Shown piece by piece: positions 49,201 to 60,062 of a DNA stretch of 64,000 nucleotides. Position numbers and translations under genes: made by a program. How positions within the stretch are numbered: position 1 is the first letter of the stretch; each line of letters opens with the position of its first letter. The notes beneath the pieces are model-generated. The model worked only from the letters and a program-made list of their open reading frames with translations. It had not been told where the DNA came from and searched no databases. Location of the stretch: contig OZ234496.1 of the NCBI GenBank assembly GCA_965153455.1, positions 16,298,304-16,362,303 of the forward strand, in the 5' to 3' direction. The DNA is from Sphagnum compactum (lineage: Eukaryota; Bryophyta; Sphagnopsida; Sphagnales).

Positions 49201-50709
49201 TTTGCCGCCTGTAAAAATGTTGCGTGTTAATCCTCAATTGGCTGCAGAACTTGACTACGATAGAGACGTACTCCATGGCTACATCAACCAAAATCTCTCG
49301 TGGCTCAACATTTGTCAGGAAATAGTTGTCACTACAATGTTCAATGCAATAGCCCAAGGCGAAGGCGCAGTATTTTTCCTAGACGGTCCAGGTGGGTCAG
49401 GCAAAACCTTTGTATATAAAGTGTTATTGGCATTGGTTTGACGAGATGGACATGTCGCCATTGGGGTTGCCTCTTCTGGCATAGCAGCTCTCCTATTGGA
49501 AGGTGGACGAACCGCACATTCGGTTTTCAAGATCCCAATTGTCCTTGGTAGGGATTCAATGTGTTCGATACCTGTGCAAAGCGATTCTGCTGAGCTACTT
49601 CGGGAAGCAAAGTTGATCGTTTGGGATGAAGCTCCAGCATAACATCGACACTGTGCCGAGGCGGTAGACCGAACTTTGCGCGACATCATGCGGCGCCCAG
49701 ATTCGCCTTTTGGCGGTAAAGTGGTTGTTTTTGGGGGTGATTTTCGACAATGTCCGCTAGTGGTGTCCAGAGGCTCTCGGGCAACAATCGTTTCTATGGC
49801 CCTTTCGCGTTCGGTTTTGTGGCGTCAAGTGCGCATCTTGACTCTCACGGAAAACATGAGATTGCGCGCCAATCCCCTCTCCAAGTCGTATGCTGAGTAC
49901 CTTCTGAGAGTCGGCAATGGCCAAGAGTCTTCCATCATTGATCATTTTCCACTGGAAGCCGACGCGGAGCCCTCAATTGGAGTCGAGATTGCCTTATACC
50001 CAGAAATCCATCAAGCGCCATCTTTAGAGACCTTCATCCACGCTGTTTTCCCGGCCCTGGCAATCAATTACGCAAACCAAGGATACATGGACGGTCAGCT
50101 ATTTTGATAACAAAAAATACAGTTGTGAACTCTTTCAACACTTAGATTGTCGAGGCTGTGCTTGGGCAAGAGCACGTATTTTTGTCAGCAGACTCGGTGG
50201 AAACGGGGGATGACCAAGCTATGGCGATTGGCACATAATTTCTCAACACCATTACTCTGGCAGGTATGCCACCACATCGCCTGGCCCTCAAAGTTGGTGT
50301 CCCTGTTATCTTACTAAGAAATTTCGATGCGACCTCAGGACTTTGTAATGGGACCCATCTAATCATTTCGCGCTCGACACGAAGATTGATCGTTGCGCAG
50401 ATCATTGGTGGCGCGCATGTGGGGAATATTGTCAACATACCGCGCATCACCACAACAACGAATCGTTTGAAGTGGCCATTCACCCTACAAAGGCGCCAAT
50501 TCCCCTTGCAATTGGCATTCGCTATGACAATTAACAAGGCGCAGGGTCAGACCATGAAAACCGTTGGCATTTTCTTGCCTGAACCTGTCTTCACCCATGG
50601 CCAATTGTATGTAGCTCTGTCACGAGCTACGCGTGTGAATGACGTCTTTGTTTTCTACCCGAATGGTAGGACGACGACCAATGTTGTTTATACAGAATTG
50701 TTGCAATGA
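46214..50709 (+). pseudogene. Broken Helitron Rep/helicase gene
   Basis: The plus strand encodes, in order: a charged N-terminus (about 46260-46500); a Cys/His block, CNHCGSHFW..HYSKCC (about 46620-46710); the Helitron-like N domain (VQGGFYHLIGGMEP, NEVAMIIPGEPGEVG, YPLLF); the rolling-circle Rep region with FLTFTCNPNWQEI, the two-His motif LLHIHLL (about 47947) and YLFKYVYKGPDR (about 48360); and a Pif1-like helicase with Walker A GPGGSGKT (about 49390), [26 protein letters not shown] and [10 protein letters not shown] near the end. About ten in-frame stops and at least three frameshifts (near 48450, 48785 and 50105) break it. Many stops sit where relatives have Gln or Arg (CAG, CAA or CGA changed to TAG, TAA or TGA). 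Protein similarity is otherwise high, so decay is fairly recent. Confidence 0.92.
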
Positions 50710-51563
50710 TCTTTCTTCTCTATCTATTGCTTACTTTTCTGTCTCGATGGGTCGAAATTCCCACATCCAAATCATGGGTTGAAATTCCCTGCATTGGATG
50801 CAAAAATGACTGCAACGCAAGCTATGTTCATGACGTGTGGCTGTTGAAAATAGAATGCTTCCTAAATTCTTACTGTCCCATTGAATGAAAATTGTCCCAA
50901 CTTAAAACTATTAACTAAACAGTTCTCAAGGTCCTTTCAATCTTTTCTCCTGATCATTTTGCAAGCAAAATGGGTTTACCAACTAAAGATATATGTTTTC
51001 CACCCTTTTCAGGAATTTTTTTCGGGCAGACCGTCTGGCTGCTGTGGGCACCTGGAGTTAAAGATCATTTTATGTGTGAGTCGCATTTCTCGACCACGAC
51101 CGTCGACGTCTTTCGTCGTCGTCGTCGTTTTGGGGCCGCGTACTGCGGTTTGTTTCCGGGTGTCGAAGAAGAAGAAGAAGAAGAAGAAGAAACAGCAGCA
51201 GTGTACTCTTCGTCGCTTGCTACTCACGCTTGTTTTGTTTTGTTTTGTTTTGTAGGTGGGTTAGATTAGTTAACAAAGAACTTCACTTGTCCAAAACATG
51301 GTGCCTGGATTCTTTCATGTGTCCTTAGATTTTGTTTTGTAATCTTTCTTTCTTTCTTTCTTTCTCTCTCTCTCTCTCTCTGGGGGTTTTTTGGTTTTCA
51401 TTTTTCTTTGGGTGCCTGGTGGAGGGAGGGAGGGAGGGAGGAAAGAAGGGAAGGGAAGGGGAGGGGAGGGTTTGGGTGGGTTTTTTCTTTGTGTTTTATT
51501 GCTTCTGCTGCTGGTTATAGGAAGGAGGCACAAGAGAGTAAGGAATCTCGTTTGTGTTGTCGC

Positions 51564-51613
<50 letters not shown>

Positions 51614-51632
51614 TTAACACGGGTGGGTGACG
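50710..51632 (+). promoter_or_regulatory. Promoter and 5' untranslated region of the ferrochelatase gene
   Basis: Between the Helitron stop and the ferrochelatase ATG lie a GAA/CAG repeat (51166-51205), TTTTG repeats (51230-51255), a CTTT/CT run (51343-51381), a G-rich purine tract of repeated GGGA (51417-51480, able in principle to form a G-quadruplex on the coding strand), and a 45-nt (GA)n run (51566-51610) ending 22 nt before the ATG. The CT and GA runs are complementary. GAGA/CT tracts near transcription starts are common in plant genes. The start site cannot be fixed. Confidence 0.5.
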
Positions 51633-54600
51633 ATGGCGCCTTCTTTCTTGCTCCAGCGTTGTGCATCGTCCGCTCTGGTGCCCGCTCTTCCTGCCACCAC
51701 AAGCCGATACAAGGGAAGAGATGAAGGCCTGACCTCAAAGTAATTCCTGGCTCTTTCTACAGTTTTTCTTTGTCTTTTTTTTTTTGGTTGTATTCTTTTT
51801 CCAAGTCCCGTCTTGGAGGCCAGTGAATGAATCCCCGTACGCTCCTGCCCTGCGGGAAGAAGATCGTGACCCCTTGTGTGCATGAATTTTCGTTTTAGTT
51901 GTTTTGTTTTCTCGGGATGGTTTGACGGACAACTGTTTTCTCTTTCCACTGTGTGTATGAGTACAGTGGAAGACGGTCTTCAAGCAAGGGTTCGTTGTCG
52001 CCCAGTGCGCTTGGCCGTGGGATTTATGCTGCTCCTGGATTGGCAATGTGCCAGGGGGAAGCTGAAATCACGGCTTTGCAAGGTTTGAGTTTTATTGCTC
52101 TTTTCCCAGTTTGTTTGAAAGCTGCAGAAATGATAACCCTAGGTTGGTTGTTGTAAGGTAGTGGAAGTTCTTGGCATGAACCAAAAGCTTAATATCTGGA
52201 CAAAGAAATATTCTAGGGATTAGTCCCTCTTGGTTCCCTGGGGTTATGATTCACACAAGCACATGCTACATTTTGCAATGCATTTTTGGAATGCCAATTG
52301 GGACAGAAACTTCCACCTCATGAAGATTCTTATATATAGAAATCTTTCTTGATAGCAAAAGAGGTAAAATCCACCATGACAGATTTGTCAGGAGTGAGAT
52401 TGAAATGTCTGGATTAGTTGGATTCCATTGACACCAAGGAAGAGCTTCTCAAGGTGTAGCCAACAGTACCCATCCCTCACTTGTCTATAGCTGGAAGGAT
52501 TGACCTAATGGGTCATGTTAGGCATTTAAGTAGCATGTAAGGTTTTGTGAGGGATTCAGAAATGACCATCCTGGCTGAGGATTTGAAGCATGCAGGTGAA
52601 TTCTTGAGGATGTTGTCTGCTTATTGCAAGATTGATGATGCAAAACAGACCAAAAAAATGCACCTGCTACTGCTATGCACAGCCATAATTTCTTCCTTGG
52701 CCAACAGAGTACTAGTGGGCAATGTGTTGAGTCTTGGAGGTGAATCTTCTCAGGTTCATTCCTAGCAGAGATCCGAGTATGTAGCATGATGGTCAGAACC
52801 CATCAAGCAATTATTGTGGAAGGTGGGGCTGCATGGCAACTCATCACTGCTATTCCTGAGGAAGGTGATGGTCTGACACTTTTGTGAGTGACTCTCATAA
52901 GGTTATGACTGCACTTGGTGTGATCTACCTTCAACTTCTCTTCTGTGGTTGCATAGATATTTGGTTGACGACTGAGGAATGGATTTTGATGCAGCTTCTG
53001 CAACTCACAGAGCATGCAGTACGAGCATCTCGCTCACACTCCATTGGTCTTCACTGCCTCAAAACACAAATAATTTGAGGCAGCCACATGCTGAGTATCA
53101 GGATGTGAAACTGTCATTGCCAATCCGGCTGCCTTCATCCTTTTTGAAACGATCACCTGTTCCACGACAAAAGATGCACTCCCGTGTTTCATCTTCTGAG
53201 GTTTTACCACAAGTGTCTCTGGACATTTCAATGGACGAAAGGACTGCAGGGGATAGGCCAGAAAAGGCACAATCTCCATTGTTGACAAGTGTGGCTTCCT
53301 CAAATAAACCCAAGGATGGAGAGAGAGTAGGAGTTCTTCTTTTAAACTTGGGGGGACCAGAGTCACTTGAGGATGTGCAGCCTTTTCTGTTCAACCTCTT
53401 TGCTGATCCAGTAAGCCTGAGCCTTCTTCTGCTTGTTCTGTATTTGGATCTGATACTGTGTTCTAAGGATTTGCTCCACCCACTAATCATAAGTGTAGTC
53501 TGGTGCATTTAGTTCTTGGAGAAAGAGATAGAGAAGATATCGGCTCACTTTATTTTGCATGCATGATGAAGTAAGGTTTATGTGGACTTGTGCAGTTGTG
53601 CACAGCACATTTTTGTGCAACAAGGAAGGCATATTATCTTACCCTGAATCTCATTGTTGAAATCAGGACATCATTCGGCTGCCTCGCTTGTTTAGATTCC
53701 TGCAACGTCCACTTGCACAGTTTATATCAACTTTAAGGGCTCCAAAAAGTGCAGAAGGGTATGCTGCTATTGGTGGAGGCTCCCCTTTACGTCAGATGAC
53801 AGCTGAGCAGGTATATGAATGGTCTCTTATTTCTTTCTACCCCTCTTCTTGAAGCTGCTGTGTTTCAGCTGTTATTGACCAATTCCCCATATCTTTTGCC
53901 CCAACCTGTACTGGTCACTGAATCCTTGTCTTTTGGAAGTCTAGCAACAGAGAAGGTATAGGGTGCTGTGAGTTGAGTTTTGATAAGTCAATGTGGATGC
54001 AGAAATTCTCTGTGTGAAGTAGTACCTGTGTTGTATTCCCACGTTTGCTGACAGGGTGCATTTTCAGATATGATCAGGTTTGACAATTGTTTTTGGTTGG
54101 TGTATTTCTCAATTGTCTTCTGTCTGTTTGAGATGTATGGCATCATTTTTGGTTTGTATGTGGGGATGTGGTATTTTTGTTGTAGGCTGATGCTCTTAGC
54201 CTTGCACTAAAGGGCAAAAACTTACCAGCCAAAGTTTATGTGGGGATGCGATACTGGCACCCTTTTACTGAAGAGGCTATATCTCAGGTACATTTTTCAG
54301 TAACATCTGCACTTTCTGCAAGTCTGAACATTGAAATGTTGGTTGCCTTGATGTGTTCTTTTAAGCTTCCTCCATGTTCTTGACAAAGATCTGGGTCATG
54401 AAAGTTTGAAGTAACAGAAATACATGTCTTGTTTACTGTCATCAATATTGTGGACCTATTCAAAGATGATGCTGCATGCATGGGTGGGTGTGCAGATTAA
54501 GAGTGATGGGATTACAAGACTCGTGGTGCTTCCCCTGTACCCCCAGTTCTCAATCTCTACAAGTGGCTCTAGTCTCCGACTTTTAGAAAACATCTTCAGG

Positions 54601-57600
54601 TATTTCTTATAGGCCGGAAGGACTTAGTATCTTTACTAACGTTCTTGGCCATGTATCGGATGTCCATTTGTTTTCTCATCAAATCTGTTTCTCAATGAAC
54701 TGTTAGGTTACATTGTTTGAGCAAATGGGTTATGAGCTATGAATGAGGGAAGAGCTTGAACTTGTGGGTGGCAGGGAGGATGAGTATCTAGTGAACATGC
54801 AGCATACAGTAATTCCATCATGGTATCAACGTGAAGGCTATGTTCAGGCCATGGCTAATCTCATTGAGAAGGAAGTTTATAAGTTTGAGAAACCTGAAGA
54901 GGTGTGTTTTGACACAGCTTTGTATTTGATCCTAGACTCCTTCCTTTGGTTTGGTTTGTTCCAGGTTAGTTCTTTGTGATGTAACTATGAGTTTGTTTTG
55001 CTATGAGATTTCAGGTGCAACCCTTGATGCCATTGTTAAAGAGAAGAATGTTTGAGGTTTTACGGGTCCAAGGAGGGCTTGTGCAGGAGAAGAACTGCAA
55101 TTAATTGCAACATGGTTGTAAAGTTTTTGGAATGAGTTGTATTTGTGCAGGTACACATCTTCTTCAGTGCTCATGGTGTGCCAGTGACTTATGTGGAGGA
55201 TGCTGGGGACCCCTACAAGGCTGAAATGGAGGAATGTGTAGAGCTCATAATGAATGCTGTCAAGGACCGCGGGATTAATTGTCAACATACACTAGCTTAT
55301 CAGGTTCCAGTCCTGCCTTGGAGTTCATTCTGATATACTCTTTGAAGCAGCTGATGGGGTGGTGAATCAAGGCAGCCTATCTGATTGCTAGAAGAAACTT
55401 TTGGGAGACTTTGATGAGATTCTTGAAGCTGGAATGTCAGAGTTGCTTCTGTGGGACACTTAACAAATAGTGTCGCTATAGAAGTCAACTAGTTATAGAG
55501 ATGCGAAGTTTCTCCAAATTTGTTGAGTCAATATGCTGAATGCCAGTAAGTTTGTTTCATATGAGCAGATAATGTACCTAAAAGGCTACTGTCTTTTTGC
55601 ATCTGAAATGTGAGGTGATTTCTGCTTGCTGCAGAGTCGTGTGGGACCAGTTGAGTGGTTGAAGCCTTACACTGATGTCACCATTCGAGAGCTTGGCAAA
55701 TGTGGTATCAAAAGCCTCTTAGCTGTACCTGTTAGGTTTGTTTCATTTCTCCTGCTCTCTATGTCCTTTCTTGATTTCATGAGCCTAAGGTATGGACTGT
55801 TTGTTTTGTAATGCTGTTGATGTGTCCTCCTCTTAAAAGTAGCATGGAAGTGTTTATTTAGTAATCTGAAGAAATGTTTTAGAGGAATCAGTTCTGGGAG
55901 GGTATGTAAACATCACAGTCACCGAGTTTTGAGAAACAGTTCAAATTCTTTCATGTCCTTCCTCAGTCTGCTTACATATTGTGGCTTCACAGCTTTGTGA
56001 GTGAACACATTGAAACCTTGGAGGAGATCGACATGGAGTATAGACAGCTTGCGCTGGAATCTGGAATCAAGAATTGGGGTCGAGTCCCTGCTTTGGGATG
56101 TGAACCTACCTTTATTGCTGACTTGGCAGATGCTGTCATTGAGGCTCTACCATATGTTGGAGCTATGGCAGTATCCAATCTTGAAGCCAGACAGGTCTGT
56201 CCATCTGAACTGAATGGATCTGAGTTTTCTTTCCTGTGTACTTCAGGTCAAGAGTTCTTCAACAGAGAGATAGGAAGGTTCATTCATTCCTCAAAAATGC
56301 ACCAAATATTGCACAGGAGCTGTGATCATAGCTGTCTCCTGATGTTTGTTAATCGCCATCATTGTCATGTTATTTCTGCCAATTTGGATGTCCTCTCAAT
56401 TCCTAGTTTGATCGAACTCTTTTCTAGAGGTACTAAGTACACAAGGGCTATTCTTTCTCTCCTGTTTATACAAGAAGCTATTCAGAAATGTCTCAAGAAG
56501 TTTGCCGATAAACAGGAAGAAGAGGCACAAGGAATTTTGAGTGAATGGAAGTCAAATGTGGTGTTTTTGCTCAGAGGAGGACCTGTTATCTCCCCATGTT
56601 TCATTCCTCTTCTCAATCTTCTTCTTCTGTTCCTTCAGTTGATGTAGATCCTGAAAGGTTTCAACATTCTTTTGTTATTACCTTGGATAAGTGTAGTAAT
56701 AATTGTATCTGGTCTCGAAAAGCACTATGTTTCTTCAGTTTTCTTTTTAGCCTGGTTTGAGATTCAAATCTAGCAGAGTCAGAGATCCTCAATTTTCATC
56801 ATTCTTGTAACAAGGCCCATAGTTTTATGGGTGAAAAGTGTGGCCAATATCTTCCTTTCCTTTGTGCCATTTGGAAGTTCCATAGAACCGGCCACAGTGA
56901 ACCAGCACCCACCAGTGCACCATCCACTGGATGCCTGTTATAACTCAGTTGTGGATGAACCTCAACTGAGTTAATATTTGGGTTCACCTTGGTAACCAAT
57001 TCTGTAGGAAATAGGTCTCATATAGAAGTAGATAGGTAGGAAAATAGGTAACCACTAGGTAAGTAGATGGTTTATACATAGGTAAGGGCTGTTTTTACTA
57101 CCTACCAACTAACAACACACTTGTGGGTTGTTAGTGGGTAGGTAGAAAAAAAAAAGCAACTGAGCTAACCACCATGGTTAGCTAGGGAATTGGAACCCAA
57201 CAGAAAACTGTTTCCTGACCACGTACCATTCATCCTTCATGGTGTGGTAGTGGGTGCTGGTTCACTGTGGCCTATAGAACCCACATAAATCAAGATCTAT
57301 TTGTGCAGCCAGTGTGACTTCTTTCACCAATGTTTCGAAGTGGCTCTGTTCTCTCCACAAAGCTATACTATGTGTAGTCTATCATCTTTGGGTGTCAAAG
57401 CTTGGCAAGGCTCGAGTTCCTTCTGTTAGTAGTTGCATTCTACAGGAGCAGTGGATCTCCACTGGTAAATGTTTTTGAGAGTGGAAGCTGATAAAACTCC
57501 TTTGCTTTTGTCACAGTCATTCAATTTTTCATTTCTATATATACTAAGATCAACCTGGCAGATCAGAAAGCTTATATGAAAGTTCTGATAAATAGAGTGT

Positions 57601-60062
57601 TTTGGTCATATATTTTAACTTCTTGCTGGTTCAAAGAACAGCTTTTTATTTCAGGTATTTGTGGCTTTGGATGAAACAAGAGATCATCTCTTTTTAGTCT
57701 TTTTAGGGAGCTGATGAAGTCAGTGGGGAAGATGTGATAGTTAAGTCACTATCATACATGCTACTGTTGATGGTCCCTGAACAGGTGTGAGACTGGCACT
57801 TCCGTTCATACCGCTGTGTGTTTTTCGTGTTTTGTTTTGTATCTCCCCTTGACTGGTTCTTTCTGTGGCTTCCTGAAGAAGTGTTAACCTTGCTGTTTTC
57901 TTCTTTATCGTGAGAATGGAGATTTCTCTATTCTTATGAAAGATATCATCTCTTTTTAGTCTCTTCATAGTTTCAAGGTTGTGGAAGCTTCAGAATCAAT
58001 CTCATGGTCTGAGTTTTTGACAGATAATCTGTTCCTTTCTTTTGGTCATTGTGCTTATAAACAAATCTATTGATATCCCGATGGGTACTAAGTGTGCAGT
58101 CTATTTAACAAATCTCTACCTCTTTTCATATATGAGTTTGATTTTTTGAAGTGTGTTTTGAGATGCAACACCTACCCTGTTTTGCTCCAGAGGTTATCTG
58201 TAGGTCATAGGTGATCTTTTCGTCCTGGATTTTCCGAACTTCAAGAGTACCAAAACAAAGACTTTTTGGTGGCAGCATATGTCCTAAAATGACCTGTGAG
58301 TTAAATTGTACTTCTAATGGCTTCTCTTGTAATGTTGTGGATTTGGCAATAAACCAAAGTCCTAAAGGTGTTTCGTGTGATATCTTTGATAAACATACTC
58401 AACCACCAGAGTATGCAGGTATTGACATGATCTGTATGCCTCATGTTCATGTTCTTTCCAGTATTTTTAGTACTGCAAAGTTTGGCCTCACATTTGTTCC
58501 AATATCTCTACTACTGCTTAGTTCGGCATTATCAATAACCAATTCTACAGGTTCTGGGGGCTTTTGTAGTTGTAAAGCTCTCTTTGTTTGTCAGGTGGTC
58601 AGTCTTATTCTCCTTCTGAAGGATGGAGACTACCCTCTAAAGATTCTTCTAAAGAGGACCAGAGTTTTGTTCAATACAACAGAATTGTTCAGAGTTTTCA
58701 GAATGATTTTGTAGATTTCTTGTAATCCCACCTGGTCTTTGTTCATCTTCTTCCTTTTGTCTTGTCTATTTTAGTCTGTTCTTCCTCATGTGCCTCACTG
58801 TTTTGTTTTTTGTTTTCACCCTGTGTGTTTCCCTGTTTTTGGTGTTAGGGTGCTAGCCAGTATCATGGCTAAGTCTTCCTGTTGCTTTGTTGCTTCCAGA
58901 CTTGTGACAAAAAACTCATTATGCAGGCTAGTGGTTGCATTGGCCTATACCCACTATAGAGGGCTGATGAAGTCAGTAGGTAAGTTGTGATACAAAAGTC
59001 ATTATCTTATACAGTACTGCTGATGGGCACTGAAAAAGTGAGAGACTGTCACTGCTGTTCATACTGCTAGTTCTAGAGTTCATTTTGAACTATAAATTCT
59101 TCCTTTTTGTGTATTTCTTCTTTCTAGTTCTTCAGTCCTTATCTGCAGCATTCTGAAACTTAGGGAGCTGACGAAGCCCATGGGGAAATTGTGGGGATAA
59201 GTTGCTATTGTACATGTTACTGTTGATGGTCCCTGAATGAGGGAGAGACTGTTACTGTTGTTCATACTACACATCTGTGTATTTTCTTGTCTTTTTGTTC
59301 TTGGCTTGTCCCTTTTCTGTTGTTGTTTTTTCCCAGTTGTGTAAGTCCCTATCTGGAAGTCTTTCTTTGAGTTAAAAGGCGGAGTTTTAAACTTGTTTTG
59401 GCTGTCTTAATCATAAGTATGGAGATTTCTCAATGCTCATGAGATAATCTTCTGAAACTAAAAAGAAAAGGTTTTTTGCCTGGTTCTAATTACCTTTAAT
59501 TGTGAGTATGGAGATTTCTTGATACTCATGAGTTATGTATTTTCTGGGAATTCCAGCTATGCAGTGGTTGGTTATAGAGTATCTCTTTATGGAAACTGTG
59601 ACACAATGCATACAAAAGCTGTCAGACTAGTCAGGCCCTGGATGTGGATTTACTGCACGGTTTTTCTTTGTTCTCAGAATATGTTTCTAAGGGAATAGAC
59701 AACCATAGCAGCAGTATGCTGGTTTGCTAGTTGTTACGTTGCATAATCTTAATACCTTGGATCTGCTGGAGTTCTTTGTCACTGCTACAAGGACTGGAGA
59801 TTTGGTGTGCTGAGGATTGACCTTCTGTGTTTTGCAGTCTCTTGTTCCTCTGGGCAGCGTAGAGGAACTGCTGGCTACTTATGATGCACTGCGCCGGGAA
59901 CTACCAGCTCCAGTATCCTTGTGGGAGTGGGGGTGGACAAAAAGTGCAGAGACTTGGAATGGACGGGCAGCAATGCTGGCAGTTCTGCTATTGCTTGTTT
60001 TGGAGGTAACTACAGGACAAGGTGTTTTGCATCAATGGGGAATTTTGCCACCAATTAACTGA
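51633..60062 (+). CDS. FC2: Plastid ferrochelatase with C-terminal LHC-like (CAB) helix, FC2 type
   Basis: Eleven exons: 51633-51739, 51967-52082, 52995-53410, 53667-53810, 54186-54287, 54496-54599, 54775-54901, 55151-55303, 55635-55735, 55993-56194, 59838-60062. All are GT..AG with consistent phases, giving 598 aa. It inserts Fe2+ into protoporphyrin IX, the last step of haem synthesis. Residues 1 to about 180 are Ser/Arg-rich, suiting a long transit peptide plus linker. The enzyme domain begins [13 protein letters not shown] (about 186) and includes [11 protein letters not shown], the catalytic-His motif [20 protein letters not shown], and [14 protein letters not shown] with the conserved Glu. 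Exon 11 encodes the linker and the chlorophyll-binding-type helix [19 protein letters not shown], ending [10 protein letters not shown], diagnostic of FC2. At 598 aa it is longer than Arabidopsis FC2 (about 510), mostly at the N-terminus. The last intron (3643 bp) carries mobile DNA. Confidence 0.95.
56470..56770 (+). pseudogene. Possible N-terminal fragment of the Penelope-like element
   Basis: In intron 10 of ferrochelatase one frame reads [19 protein letters not shown] and a neighbouring frame [19 protein letters not shown]. The order and the DK-x-SNN motif resemble the region ahead of the reverse transcriptase in Penelope-like proteins, where relatives have a D-K-x-(S/N)-N block. The match is short and by eye, so the link to the relic at 57960-58720 is tentative. 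Confidence 0.35.
56890..57272. mobile_element. TIR MITE with 8-bp target duplication (hAT- or Mutator-like)
   Basis: The left end GGCCACAGTGAACCAGCACC and the right end are inverted repeats, perfect over about 23 bp. The sequence ATAGAACC flanks both sides (just before 56890, and from 57274), an 8-bp duplication that suits hAT; 9 bp with one mismatch would suit Mutator. The interior has TAGG-rich DNA and a palindromic AACTCAGTTG..CAACTGAGTT. There is no coding capacity. Related partial copies lie at 1625-2154. It sits in the last intron of ferrochelatase. Confidence 0.8.
57707..57820 (+). repeat. Intronic repeat copy 1 of 3 (CTGATGAAGTCAGT family)
   Basis: A unit of about 115 bp, GGGAGCTGATGAAGTCAGTGG..GCTACTGTTGATGGTCCCTGA..GAGACTG..CTTCCGTTCATAC, recurs at about 58961-59072 and 59160-59270 in the same orientation. 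The copies lie either side of the reverse-transcriptase relic. A second short family, ATGGAGATTTCT..ATGA, occurs at about 57916, 59419 and 59508. Confidence 0.75.
57960..58720 (+). pseudogene. Decayed Penelope-like (PLE) reverse transcriptase
   Basis: Across several frames the plus strand reads, in order: [41 protein letters not shown] at about 58066-58130 (the G-I-P-M-G-T-N-C block of Penelope-like enzymes); [21 protein letters not shown] at 58213 (site of the Y-I-D-D-L motif, whose first part is lost to a stop); [47 protein letters not shown]; and [21 protein letters not shown]. This is the fixed order of the PLE reverse transcriptase through its thumb. Frameshifts and stops make it inactive; 58211-58714 is its longest open piece. 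No GIY-YIG endonuclease was recognised. It lies in the last ferrochelatase intron. Confidence 0.72.
58961..59270 (+). repeat. Intronic repeat copies 2 and 3 (CTGATGAAGTCAGT family)
   Basis: Copies at about 58961-59072 and 59160-59270 are homologous to 57707-57820. Shared blocks are RGGGCTGAYGAAG, GTACATGTTACTGTTGATGG, TGAGAGACTGTTACTG and TTGTTCATACT. Copies differ by roughly a quarter of positions, so they are old. Confidence 0.75.

Noticed and set aside
58211-58714. 167-codon open frame as an intact nested gene
   Set aside because: It is one surviving frame of the reverse-transcriptase relic; neighbouring motifs lie in other frames and it lacks a proper start.
57709-59200. CTGATGA..GAAA in the intronic repeats as a hammerhead ribozyme, known from Penelope-like elements
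   Set aside because: Copy 3 has CTGACGA and GAAA around a short CCC/GGG pairing, and a GTC follows. But the first stem II pair is wrong, stems I and III do not form by eye, and copies 1 and 2 lack GAAA.
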